From Zoogloea sp. LCSB751 (GTDB lineage Bacteria > Pseudomonadota > Gammaproteobacteria > Burkholderiales > Rhodocyclaceae), in contig NZ_MWUM01000013.1 in the NCBI RefSeq assembly GCF_002028455.1, positions 1-64,000 on the forward strand: a stretch of DNA of 64,000 nucleotides, given 5' to 3'. The notes beneath the pieces were generated by a model, which searched no databases, was not told the origin of the DNA, and was given only the letters and a program-made list of their open reading frames with translations. Below are positions 47,482-54,936 of this stretch, in pieces (position 1 is the stretch's first letter; every line of letters begins with the position of its first letter). A program made the position numbers and the translations under genes.

Positions 47482-47493
47482 GGAGGCGCTCCT

Positions 47494-47541
47494 GAAAAAC
47501 AAAAATCCCCTTGACTGACGGCGTTGCCGTCTCGGGGGATT
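47494..47541 (-). terminator. Terminator-like hairpin in the metK leader (attenuator candidate)
   Basis: Minus-strand RNA: an outer stem AATCCCC (47541-47535) / GGGGATT (47510-47504) encloses a perfect inner hairpin GACGGC-AAC-GCCGTC (47531-47517). TTTTTGTTTTT follows directly (47504-47494 on the plus strand reads as an A-run). It lies after the metK promoter and only 13 nt before the ATG, so it would stop transcription of metK itself. Upstream CGCTCC (47543-47548) can also pair with the GGAGCG around the ribosome binding site. Confidence 0.75.
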
Positions 47542-47645
47542 CTCGGAGCGGCGACGCTTTAGCAGTATTTTTGCCGGCCTATCCGCAGCTGAACCACGGA
47601 CCGCCACCGCCCTGCAAGTTGTCGGATTAACTCGGCGGAATCACA

Positions 47646-47673
47646 ATTATAGCTTTGCCTTCCGGGCCGTCAA
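47646..47673 (-). promoter_or_regulatory. Sigma-70 promoter of metK
   Basis: Minus strand: TTGACG (47673-47668), a 16-nt spacer, then a perfect TATAAT (47651-47646). The predicted transcription start is near 47639, giving a ~158-nt leader. It is among the best-matching promoters I see in the window. Confidence 0.85.
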
Positions 47674-47695
47674 TTCGGCCACCCCACAGCCCCCG

Positions 47696-48574
47696 ATGGC
47701 GTCACTCATTTTTTCCCTTCTCGCCCGCCTGCCCCTCGGGCTCCTACAGCGTCTCGGCTGCGTTGCCGGATGGCTGACCTACGCCGGCTCCCCCACCTAC
47801 CGGCGGCGCCTGCGCGACAATCTGGCCCACGCTCTCGGACCGGAGGAAGCCGCCCGGACCTGGCGCCGCGCGGTCGGCGAGACCGGCAAGCAGGCGCTGG
47901 AACTGCCGTGGCTGCTGCTGCGCCCCCAGGCCGAGATCGTCACCAAGGTCGTCCGCGTCAGCGGGTGGGAACACGTGGAAGCCGCCGAGGCCAGCGGCGG
48001 CGGCCTTCTCTTCATCACGCCGCACCTGGGGTGCTTCGAGATCTCCGCCCAGTATTTCTCCACCCACAAGCCGATCACGGTGCTCTACCGGGCGCCGCGC
48101 AAGGCGGTGCTGCAGCCGGTCATCAACGCCGGGCGCAGCCGCGGCAACATGCGCCTGGCACCGGCCGACGTGGGTGGCGTAAGGCGACTGATCAAGGCCC
48201 TGCGCGCCGGCGAAGCGGTTGGCATGCTGCCGGACCAGGTGCCCGGCGCGGGCGAAGGTGCCTGGCTGCCCTTTTTCGGCCGCCCGGCCTACACGATGAC
48301 GCTGGCCGCCCGCCTGTCCGAGGTGTCCGGCGTCAGCACGATCTTCGCGTGGGCCGAACGCCTGCCCGGCGGCACGGGCTTCCACCTGCGCCTGCGGCCG
48401 GCCCTCGAGCCGCTCACCGGCGACACCGAAACCCGCGCTGCCGCCATCAATCGCGAGATGGAAGCCCTGATCCGCGAGAATCCGTCCCAGTACCTGTGGG
48501 GCTACAACCGCTACAAGCGCCCCCGGGGCGCCGCCGCCCCCACTCCTCCCGCCTCCCGAGAAAACCAACAATGA
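47696..48574 (+). CDS. LpxL/HtrB-family acyltransferase (H-x4-E)
   Basis: 292 aa. A hydrophobic N-terminal helix anchors it. The catalytic motif is HLGCFE near residue 109, followed by LYRAPRK and MLPDQVPGAGEGAWLPFFG. It adds a secondary acyl chain to Kdo2-lipid A or a related lipid. It overlaps the next, paralogous gene by 4 nt. It starts about 20 nt from the metK promoter region, transcribed divergently. Confidence 0.9.
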   Translation: MASLIFSLLARLPLGLLQRLGCVAGWLTYAGSPTYRRRLRDNLAHALGPEEAARTWRRAVGETGKQALELPWLLLRPQAEIVTKVVRVSGWEHVEAAEASGGGLLFITPHLGCFEISAQYFSTHKPITVLYRAPRKAVLQPVINAGRSRGNMRLAPADVGGVRRLIKALRAGEAVGMLPDQVPGAGEGAWLPFFGRPAYTMTLAARLSEVSGVSTIFAWAERLPGGTGFHLRLRPALEPLTGDTETRAAAINREMEALIRENPSQYLWGYNRYKRPRGAAAPTPPASRENQQ

Positions 48575-49443
48575 GTCGTATCGTCGTCGCCCTGCTGTGG
48601 CTGCTCCACTGGCTGCCCCTGTCCATGCAGGCCCCCATCGGCCGCGGCCTTGGCCGGCTGCTGTACTGGATCATTGCCCCGCGCCGCAAGGTGGTGCTGA
48701 CCAACCTGCGCCTGTGCTTTCCCGACCAGTCCGAAGCCGAGCGCCGCACGCTGGCCAAAGAACACTTCGCACTGGCTGGCCGCAGCCTGATCGAACGTGG
48801 CATTGCCTGGTTCGCGCCGGAAGAGCGGGTGCGCCGGATCGTCCGCATTCGAGGAGAAGAGACGCTCGCCAAGCTGATCGAAGCCCGCCAGCCGGTGATC
48901 CTGCTGACACCGCACTTCCTCGGTCTCGACCTGGGCGGCACGCGAATCGCGTCATCGTTCGACTGCGTCAGCATCTACGCCCGCCAGAAGGATCAGGTCA
49001 TCGACCGCTGGCTCTACCACGGCCGCAGCCGCTTCGGCAGCCAGGTGCTGCTGCGCCGGGACGAGAGCGTGCGGGCATCGATCAAGGCGATGAAGGAGAT
49101 CCGGCCCTTCTACTACCTGCCGGACATGGACAACGGCCCCGAAGACTCGGTCTTCGTGCCCTTCTTCGGCGTGCAGGCCGCCACGCTGTCGGCGCTACCT
49201 CGCCTGGCCCGGCTCGGCGGCGCGGTGGTGGTGCCCTGCGTGACGCGCATGCTGCCCGGCGGCGAAGGTTATGTGGTGGAGTTCGGCGAACCGTGGACGG
49301 ACTTCCCGACCAGCGACGTGGAAGCCGACACCCGCCGCATGAACGCCTGCATCGAAGACCTGGTCCGCACGATGCCCGCCCAGTACTACTGGGTGCACCG
49401 CCGCTTCAAGACCCGCCCACCCGGCGAGGCGAAGATCTACTGA
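48571..49443 (+). CDS. LpxL/HtrB-family acyltransferase (H-x4-D)
   Basis: 290 aa, second of a pair. The motif is HFLGLD near residue 112, with YARQKD and YLPDMDNGPEDSVFVPFFG downstream. The two proteins share the fold but differ in the acidic residue and flanks, so they probably add the two different secondary chains of lipid A. ATGA overlap with the upstream gene. Confidence 0.9.
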   Translation: MSRIVVALLWLLHWLPLSMQAPIGRGLGRLLYWIIAPRRKVVLTNLRLCFPDQSEAERRTLAKEHFALAGRSLIERGIAWFAPEERVRRIVRIRGEETLAKLIEARQPVILLTPHFLGLDLGGTRIASSFDCVSIYARQKDQVIDRWLYHGRSRFGSQVLLRRDESVRASIKAMKEIRPFYYLPDMDNGPEDSVFVPFFGVQAATLSALPRLARLGGAVVVPCVTRMLPGGEGYVVEFGEPWTDFPTSDVEADTRRMNACIEDLVRTMPAQYYWVHRRFKTRPPGEAKIY

Positions 49444-49664
49444 GCTTCGTCCTTCGCCGCCAATTCCGCCAGCACCAGCGGAAAGGCGGCGCTGCCGACC
49501 AGGGCCACGCCGGACACTAGCAACACCAGCCCGGCGCCGGACTCCTGCAGCAGTGGATGCAGCTCGGCGCCGAAACCGGCCAACAGCACCCCACCGGCGA
49601 GCAGGCACAGCAGGCCGGGAACACCCATCAGCCAGGCTCCGGCGGGCAGACTCTTGAGGGCCAT
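49437..49664 (-). CDS. Small two-helix membrane protein
   Basis: 75 aa with two hydrophobic helices (~9-32 and ~42-65) joined by a short polar loop. Not recognised. It starts 1 nt after trmB stops, so is co-transcribed with it, and its last codons overlap the end of the convergent acyltransferase gene by 7 nt. The tight spacing and lack of stops support it as a real gene. Confidence 0.65.
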   Translation of the reverse strand: MALKSLPAGAWLMGVPGLLCLLAGGVLLAGFGAELHPLLQESGAGLVLLVSGVALVGSAAFPLVLAELAAKDEAQ

Positions 49665-49665
49665 C

Positions 49666-50403
49666 TCAGACCCGCTTGAAGACCACGTCCCAGACGCCGT
49701 GGCCGAGCTTGAGGCCGCGGTTCTCGAACTTGGTCAGCGGCCGGTAATCCGGCTTCGGCGCGAAGCCGTCGGCGGTGTTGGCGAGCAGCGGCTCGGCGGA
49801 CAACACCTCCAGCATCTGGTGGGCGTATTCCTCCCAGTCGGTGGCGCAGTGCAGGTAGCCACCGGGCACCAGCCGCGAGGCGATGAGCTTGACGAAGGGC
49901 CCCTGCACCAGGCGGCGCTTGTGGTGACGCTTCTTCGGCCACGGATCCGGGAAGTAGATATGCACACCGGCCAGCGAGCCTTCCGGGATCATGTCGCGCA
50001 GCACTTCCACCGCGTCATGCTGGACGATGCGCAGATTGGTGAGGCCGCCCTCGTCGATCAGCTTGCACAGCCCGCCGACGCCCGGCGCGTGCACCTCGAT
50101 GCCGACGAAGTCGTCGCCCGGACGTACCCGGGCGATCTCGGCGGTAGCCTGACCCATGCCGAAGCCGATCTCGACGATGTGCGGCGCCTTGCGCCCGAAG
50201 ACCGCGTCGAGATCCACCGGCTCCGGCCGGTACTCCAGGCCGACCCTGGGCATCATCTCTTCCAGGAAACGATGCTGGGCCTCCGACATGCGCCCCTGGC
50301 GAAGCACGAAGCTGCGGATGGACTGGGACGTAAGACGGCCGCCCGGCGTGGACGACTGTGCGTCGGATGCATCGGACGGGGGCGTTTGCTGTTCTTCGCT
50401 CAT
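49666..50403 (-). CDS. trmB: tRNA (guanine-N7)-methyltransferase
   Basis: 245 aa. It methylates G46 of t[16 protein letters not shown] is the SAM motif and [15 protein letters not shown] the family signature. The N-terminal ~25 residues are Ser/Gln-rich and probably disordered. Confidence 0.96.
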   Translation of the reverse strand: MSEEQQTPPSDASDAQSSTPGGRLTSQSIRSFVLRQGRMSEAQHRFLEEMMPRVGLEYRPEPVDLDAVFGRKAPHIVEIGFGMGQATAEIARVRPGDDFVGIEVHAPGVGGLCKLIDEGGLTNLRIVQHDAVEVLRDMIPEGSLAGVHIYFPDPWPKKRHHKRRLVQGPFVKLIASRLVPGGYLHCATDWEEYAHQMLEVLSAEPLLANTADGFAPKPDYRPLTKFENRGLKLGHGVWDVVFKRV

Positions 50404-50426
50404 GGCGGATTCCGGAATTCAGAACA

Positions 50427-50495
50427 TGTAGGGGCGCATCCATTCACCCGCAGTCAGTGCATGAAGCACCGCGGGCGAATGAATTCGCCCCTACA
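50427..50495. repeat. REP-like palindromic pair, copy 5
   Basis: 69 bp between thiG and trmB. The right arm is intact (GGGCGAATGAATTCGCCCCT plus ACA). The left arm carries changes (TGTAGGGGCGCATCCATTCA). TGTAG/CTACA replaces the TGTGG/CCACA ends of copy 1 on both sides, a compensated change that keeps the outer stem paired. Confidence 0.88.
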
Positions 50496-50511
50496 AAAAA
50501 TACAAAAAAAC

Positions 50512-51297
50512 TCAGCTGCCGATCAGGCCGCTGGTCGGCGAGCTCGGGCTGGCGGTGTAGTACTTCTTGGGCATGCGCCCGGCCAGGAAGGCCTCGCGGC
50601 CGGCCTCGATGCCCTTCTTCATGGCCCCGGCCATCTTGACCGGATCCCTGGCCAGCGCGATCGCGGTGTTCATCAGCACCCCGTCGCAGCCCAGCTCCAT
50701 CGCGATGGCCGCGTCGGATGCAGTCCCAACACCGGCATCCACCAGCACCGGCACCTTCACCGCGTCACGCACCAGCTGCACGTTCCACGGGTTGAGGATA
50801 CCCATGCCTGAACCGATCAACGAGGCCAGCGGCATCACCGCCACACAGCCGATGTCTTCGAGCATCTTGGCCTGGATCGGATCGTCGGCGCAGTAGACCA
50901 TCACCTCGAAGCCCTCCTTCACCAGCACCTGGGCGGCCTTCAGGGTTTCGGGCATGTTGGGGAACAGGGTGTGCGGATCGCCAAGCACTTCCAGCTTGAC
51001 CAGCTTGTGATCGTCCAGCAGCTCGCGGGCCAGACGCAGCGTGCGCACCGCATCCTCGGCGGTGTAACAGCCGGCCGTGTTGGGCAGGTAGGTGAACTCG
51101 GACGGCGGCAGCGCATCCAGCAGGCTGGGCGCCTTCGGGTCCTGGCCGATGTTGGTGCGGCGGATCGCCACCGTGACGATCTGCGCACCGCTCGCCACGA
51201 TGGCCTCGCGGGTCTCGGTGAAGTCCTTGTACTTGCCGGTTCCCACCAGCAGCCGGGAGGAATAGCTCTTGCCAGCAATCGTCAGCAAATCGTCCAT
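50512..51297 (-). CDS. thiG: Thiazole synthase ThiG
   Basis: 261 aa from ATG 51297. It builds the thiazole phosphate of thiamine from deoxyxylulose phosphate, dehydroglycine and ThiS thiocarboxylate. The Schiff-base Lys is in KLEVLGD near residue 98; SGMGILNP and [12 protein letters not shown] bind phosphate. thiS lies 79 nt upstream in the same direction. Confidence 0.96.
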   Translation of the reverse strand: MDDLLTIAGKSYSSRLLVGTGKYKDFTETREAIVASGAQIVTVAIRRTNIGQDPKAPSLLDALPPSEFTYLPNTAGCYTAEDAVRTLRLARELLDDHKLVKLEVLGDPHTLFPNMPETLKAAQVLVKEGFEVMVYCADDPIQAKMLEDIGCVAVMPLASLIGSGMGILNPWNVQLVRDAVKVPVLVDAGVGTASDAAIAMELGCDGVLMNTAIALARDPVKMAGAMKKGIEAGREAFLAGRMPKKYYTASPSSPTSGLIGS

Positions 51298-51376
51298 GGG
51301 GAAGCCAACCTGAAAAATGAGTTGAACGTATGAAGCGGAGAGGCCCCGCGGCCCGAAAATACGGCGCAGCCGCCGA

Positions 51377-51604
51377 TCAGCCGCCGCCCACCGCGACGAC
51401 GATCTCGAGCCGGTCGCCATCGGCCAGCTGGGCCTCGGCATGCAGACCCTTCGGCACGATCTCGCCGTTGCGCTCCACCGCCAGACGCTTGCCGGTCAGG
51501 CCCATGCTGTCGAGCAGGGACGCCACGCTGAGGGGCGCCGCGAAGCTGCGCGCTTCGCCGTTGACGGTCAGGACCAGGGGATGAAATGGGGCTTGGGAAG
51601 ACAT
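51377..51604 (-). CDS. thiS: Sulfur carrier protein ThiS
   Basis: 75 aa, ubiquitin-like fold, ending VAVGGG with the C-terminal Gly-Gly that is thiocarboxylated. [12 protein letters not shown] is typical. The 9-residue N-terminal extension is slightly longer than in E. coli. It pairs with thiG. Confidence 0.93.
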   Translation of the reverse strand: MSSQAPFHPLVLTVNGEARSFAAPLSVASLLDSMGLTGKRLAVERNGEIVPKGLHAEAQLADGDRLEIVVAVGGG

Positions 51605-51672
51605 GGCCGCAGTTTACCACGCCTCGCCGGTTGCCCTCCGCCCTCACCATAAGTACAATCACTGTCCTTCGA

Positions 51673-51746
51673 GCGGGCGTCGTATAATGGTAATACCCTA
51701 GCTTCCCAAGCTAGAGCCGTGGGTTCGATTCCCATCGCCCGCTCCA
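51673..51746 (+). tRNA. tRNA-Gly (anticodon CCC)
   Basis: 74 nt including a genome-encoded CCA. Acceptor GCGGGCG pairs with CGCCCGC; the anticodon arm is CTAGC-TTCCCAA-GCTAG with anticodon CCC; the T-arm GTGGG-TTCGATT-CCCAT is canonical. Its 3' end is the attachment site of the adjacent integrative element; this gene class is also the ICEclc target. Confidence 0.97.
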
Positions 51747-51984
51747 CTGCATCGTTCCAGGGAATTCTGAGGAAGTCCAAGAGGCATCGTAAGTCGTTGA
51801 TTCTGGTTGAGTTTTCGACACCTCGATGTTCCAGTGGGCTCCACGGAAATCCACCTGAAGCCACGACGTTTATGTCCATTTTTGTGTCCATTTTTGCGGG
51901 CACGACGGCTTCCGGATTGTTGCTAGGGCGCTGAGGTCGATGGGTTAAGCATCTGGTTCCTGACTCATGTTCAGGAGCTAGAGC
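51747..51984. other. Left-end non-coding DNA of the ICE
   Basis: 238 nt between the tRNA and the integrase. No gene is supported. It is AT-richer than the surroundings, carries a 12-bp tandem repeat at 51873-51896, and ends in TCAGGAGCTAGAGC before the integrase ATG. It probably contains the integrase promoter and integrase arm sites. Confidence 0.6.
51873..51896. repeat. 12-bp direct tandem repeat near attL
   Basis: TGTCCATTTTTG occurs twice back to back. Its place ~130 nt from the tRNA end makes it a candidate pair of integrase arm-type binding sites. Confidence 0.75.
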
Positions 51985-53841
51985 ATGGCACTCTCAGACT
52001 TGGTGGTCCGCCAAGCCAAAGCCACCGGCAAGGCCTACACACTTCCAGACATCGATGGTCTCTCCCTGGCCGTGACGGCCACGGGCAGCAAGAGCTGGCA
52101 CTTCCGTTACTACTGGATGAAGGAGCCCAAGCGCATGTCGCTGGGCACCTATCCCGAGGTGTCCCTTCGTGAGGCACGCGCCCTGCGTGACGAGGCGCGC
52201 GCCTTGGTGGCCAAGGACATCAACCCGCGCCTTCACCGCAAGCAAAAGCGCGCCGCGGTCAAACTCGCCGGTGAAAACACCTTCGAGGCGATCTACAAGA
52301 AGTGGCTTGCCCACCGCGAACGCGGCCTCAAGAAGGGCCGGCAGACCACCCTCTCGATCCTCCCTCGCGTCTTCGCCAAGGATGTGCTGCCCTTGCTGGG
52401 CAAGCGCTCGATCTACGACATCAAACGCCCTGACCTGCTGGAAGTGATCGCCAGGATCGAGCGGCGCAAGGCGCTCTCCGTCGCCGAGAAAGTCAGGACG
52501 TGGTTCAACCAGATGTTCCGCTACGCGCTGGTGGTCGTGCCGGGCCTGGAGCAGAACCCGGCTTCCGACCTCGACGTGGTGGCGCTGCCGCTGCCCCCGG
52601 TGAACCACAACCCGTTCCTGCGCATGGCCGAGTTGCCGAAGCTGTTGCAGCGCCTGCGCAAGTATCGTGGCCGGCTGCAGACCCAGCTCGGTCTGCGGCT
52701 GCTGCTATTCACCGGCGTGCGCACGGGCGAGCTGCGCCTGGCGACGCCGGATCAGTTCGACCTCGATCGGGGCCTCTGGATCATCCCGCCCGAGGTCGTG
52801 AAGCAGCTCCAGGTGGACATGCGCAGGAAGCGCCAGTTGCCCAAGGACATTCCACCCTACATCGTGCCGCTGTCGGTGCAGGCCATCGAGATCGTCCGGC
52901 ACCTGCTCGAACAGCTCAAACCGGCCCAGCACTATCTGTTCCGCCACGACAGCGAGTTGAAGAAGCGCATGAGCGAGAACACGCTCAACGGCGCGCTCAA
53001 GCGCATGGGCTATCGCGACCTGCTGACCGGGCACGGCATCCGGGGCACGATGTCCACCGCGCTCAACGAGATCGGCTACCCGAAGGTGTGGGTGGACGCG
53101 CAACTCTCGCACGTCGATCCCAACAAGGTCAGTGCCACCTACAACCACGCCGAGTACGTCGAGCAGCGGCGGCGGATGATGCAGGATTGGGCCGACCGGC
53201 TCGATCTCTTCGAGCAGAACATGGTCGAGGCAGCGAGCATGCCGCTCACCATTCATTTGGAGGGCGTGCCCGTCCTCTCGGATGAGGAAGCCGCGAGTGC
53301 GCCACCCAAACCAGCGGCCGCGTCGGCGCCGCTCCTGATCGTGACCAGGCCGGGAGACGCGATGCCACTGGTGTCAGCCGAGACGCATCGGCTGCCCGCA
53401 GTGCCGTTGCCGCGTTCCGTCATGGAGGAACCGCTGTCCGACATACAGCGCCAGCGGATGGAACTGGTCGATGTCTTCGAGGCACCACACAACCTGCCAG
53501 TCGCCGAGTACGCGAAGATGGCGGGCAAGTCCCGCCGGTGGATCAGCTACGAGATCAAGGCCGGCAACCTGCTGGCGCTGAACCTGGGCAACCGTGGTCA
53601 GCGCGTGCCGGATTGGCATCTCGATCCGGTCAAGCACGCGCTGATCCAGGCGGTCCTCAAGCTGACCAGGGGCGCCGACCCTTGGCAGATCTACAACGCG
53701 CTCCTGCAGCCGCGCGCGAAGCTGCGCGGCGGCTCGGCTCTGGAAAGCGTCAGTGCCACAAATCTCGACAAGATCATCATGGCGGTGAGCACGACGGTGA
53801 AGGAAAGCGAGTGGTCCCCGCAGCAGGTGGCGTTTGCGTAG
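51985..53841 (+). CDS. int: P4-type tyrosine integrase of the ICE
   Basis: 618 aa, long like ICEclc IntB13 rather than ~400-aa P4 integrase. An N-terminal arm-binding domain (DUF4102, ~1-90, from MALSDLVVRQAKATGK) and a core-binding domain precede the catalytic domain: Arg in TGVRTGELR (~245), HGIRG (~351), LSH (~373) and Tyr in ATYNHAEY (~386). The ~200-residue C-terminal extension contains a second helix-turn-helix-like segment (~500-540). AGGAG precedes the ATG. Confidence 0.95.
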   Translation: MALSDLVVRQAKATGKAYTLPDIDGLSLAVTATGSKSWHFRYYWMKEPKRMSLGTYPEVSLREARALRDEARALVAKDINPRLHRKQKRAAVKLAGENTFEAIYKKWLAHRERGLKKGRQTTLSILPRVFAKDVLPLLGKRSIYDIKRPDLLEVIARIERRKALSVAEKVRTWFNQMFRYALVVVPGLEQNPASDLDVVALPLPPVNHNPFLRMAELPKLLQRLRKYRGRLQTQLGLRLLLFTGVRTGELRLATPDQFDLDRGLWIIPPEVVKQLQVDMRRKRQLPKDIPPYIVPLSVQAIEIVRHLLEQLKPAQHYLFRHDSELKKRMSENTLNGALKRMGYRDLLTGHGIRGTMSTALNEIGYPKVWVDAQLSHVDPNKVSATYNHAEYVEQRRRMMQDWADRLDLFEQNMVEAASMPLTIHLEGVPVLSDEEAASAPPKPAAASAPLLIVTRPGDAMPLVSAETHRLPAVPLPRSVMEEPLSDIQRQRMELVDVFEAPHNLPVAEYAKMAGKSRRWISYEIKAGNLLALNLGNRGQRVPDWHLDPVKHALIQAVLKLTRGADPWQIYNALLQPRAKLRGGSALESVSATNLDKIIMAVSTTVKESEWSPQQVAFA

Positions 53842-53873
53842 CGCGCCAGCGCCCAGCAGTGCGCGCCCCTGTC

Positions 53874-54500
53874 TCAGGACACGGAGCGCGCGCGGCGGGC
53901 GAATCTTTCCTGGGGCTCGGTCAAGGACGAGGACGGGCGAAGCAGGTAGGCCATCACGATGATGGGTGCGCCAGCCAATGGCCGCGCGGCGATGCCGCGA
54001 CGCAGGTAGCAGGTCAGTCTCGCGGCGGGTGCGACGGCAATGCCGTAGCCCGCGGAGACGAGCGTCATCGCCATGTCGAAGGTGCTGACGGTCTGCTCAT
54101 GGCCCTGCGGTGCATCCTCGACCAGGCCATGCGCCACCGCGCGCCACGGCTCGTCGGCCGTTGACTGCGCGCAGATCAACGGCTGCTTGAGCAGCTCTTG
54201 GCGAGGCACTTCACGGTAGGACAGCAGGTGCGAGCGCTTGGCGACGGCGACTGCCAGCGTGTCATGCCACAACGGCTCGCACACCCAGCCTGGCCACTCC
54301 CAGGCGGCTGTGGACAGGGCCAAGTCAAAGTTATCGTGCGGCAGTTCCTGCGCCTGCGCTGTGGAACTGCATCCGATCAAGGCGGTGGCGGTCTCTGGCT
54401 CTTCGGCGCGCTGCAACGCCAGCAAGTCGGCAAGCGGTGAAGGCACCCACTCGCCGAGCACAGCCACCCGGATTTCAGTGGAGGCATCGCTCGATTTCAC
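53874..54500 (-). CDS. LysR-type substrate-binding domain protein lacking HTH
   Basis: 208 aa. It starts directly in the effector-binding fold (EIRVAVLGEWVPSPLADLL) and covers most of it (FDLALSTAAWEWPGW, VSAGYGIAVAPAARL). The ~60-aa DNA-binding domain of LysR proteins is absent, and no frame upstream restores it. It may be a degraded regulator or a stand-alone ligand-binding partner. It converges on the integrase and diverges from the XRE gene. Confidence 0.78.
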   Translation of the reverse strand: MKSSDASTEIRVAVLGEWVPSPLADLLALQRAEEPETATALIGCSSTAQAQELPHDNFDLALSTAAWEWPGWVCEPLWHDTLAVAVAKRSHLLSYREVPRQELLKQPLICAQSTADEPWRAVAHGLVEDAPQGHEQTVSTFDMAMTLVSAGYGIAVAPAARLTCYLRRGIAARPLAGAPIIVMAYLLRPSSSLTEPQERFARRARSVS

Positions 54501-54555
54501 GTCCAGTTCCTCCAGGCAGTGAACTCGCGGCGACCGATGAAGTCGCTTCTATTGA

Positions 54556-54567
54556 GTTAAGTTTAAC
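54556..54567. promoter_or_regulatory. Inverted repeat in the divergent LysR-like/xre promoter
   Basis: GTTAA-GT-TTAAC is a perfect 5-bp inverted repeat overlapping a possible -35 (TTGAGT 54552-54557), with TATATC 16 nt further on toward the XRE gene. A plausible operator for the XRE protein, not more than that. Confidence 0.35.
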
Positions 54568-54604
54568 GTGGTTTATATCGTGTCAATCCTCGACGCTTTT
54601 GGCA

Positions 54605-54910
54605 ATGCAAAAGCGTTCGATTCAAAGAGGCCGGCCCACCGGGACAACAACCTACGAAGCGGAACCAGCCATCGCGTTTGGGGCCTCCGTGCGCGAAGAA
54701 AGAACCAGTCAAGGCATCGCCCAGGAAACGCTGGCTCATCTGTCAGGAATCGAGCGTTCGCACATGGGAAAGATCGAGCGTGGCGAGCATGTCCCCACGC
54801 TCCCCCTCATTCTCAAAATCGCCCGTGCGCTGAAATGCAGTTCTGCCCACTTGATGGCGCTGACTGAAGCCAAGCTGGCAGAGACGGCTCCGCCTAAATC
54901 AGCGGACTGA
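54605..54910 (+). CDS. XRE-family transcriptional regulator
   Basis: 101 aa from ATG 54605. A single HTH_3 domain (~28-85): VREERTSQGIAQETLAHLSG, IERSHMGKIERGEHVPTL, with the typical LILKIARAL helix. An N-terminal ~25-residue basic tail precedes it. Likely controls ICE genes in this divergent region. Confidence 0.9.
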   Translation: MQKRSIQRGRPTGTTTYEAEPAIAFGASVREERTSQGIAQETLAHLSGIERSHMGKIERGEHVPTLPLILKIARALKCSSAHLMALTEAKLAETAPPKSAD

Positions 54911-54936
54911 AGCCGGCCCGCGCCGTGGCTCCTTGT

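Noticed and set aside
47482..47640. Known SAM-I or SAH riboswitch before metK
   Set aside because: I looked for the SAM-I core and the SAH core GAGGAGCG-type segment in the right layout and did not see them; left as an unclassified attenuator candidate.
51568..51903. Open frame antisense to the tRNA, with MGIEPTALAWEARVLPLYDA
   Set aside because: This peptide is the well-known spurious translation of the antisense strand of a tRNA gene and recurs in many genomes as a misannotation.
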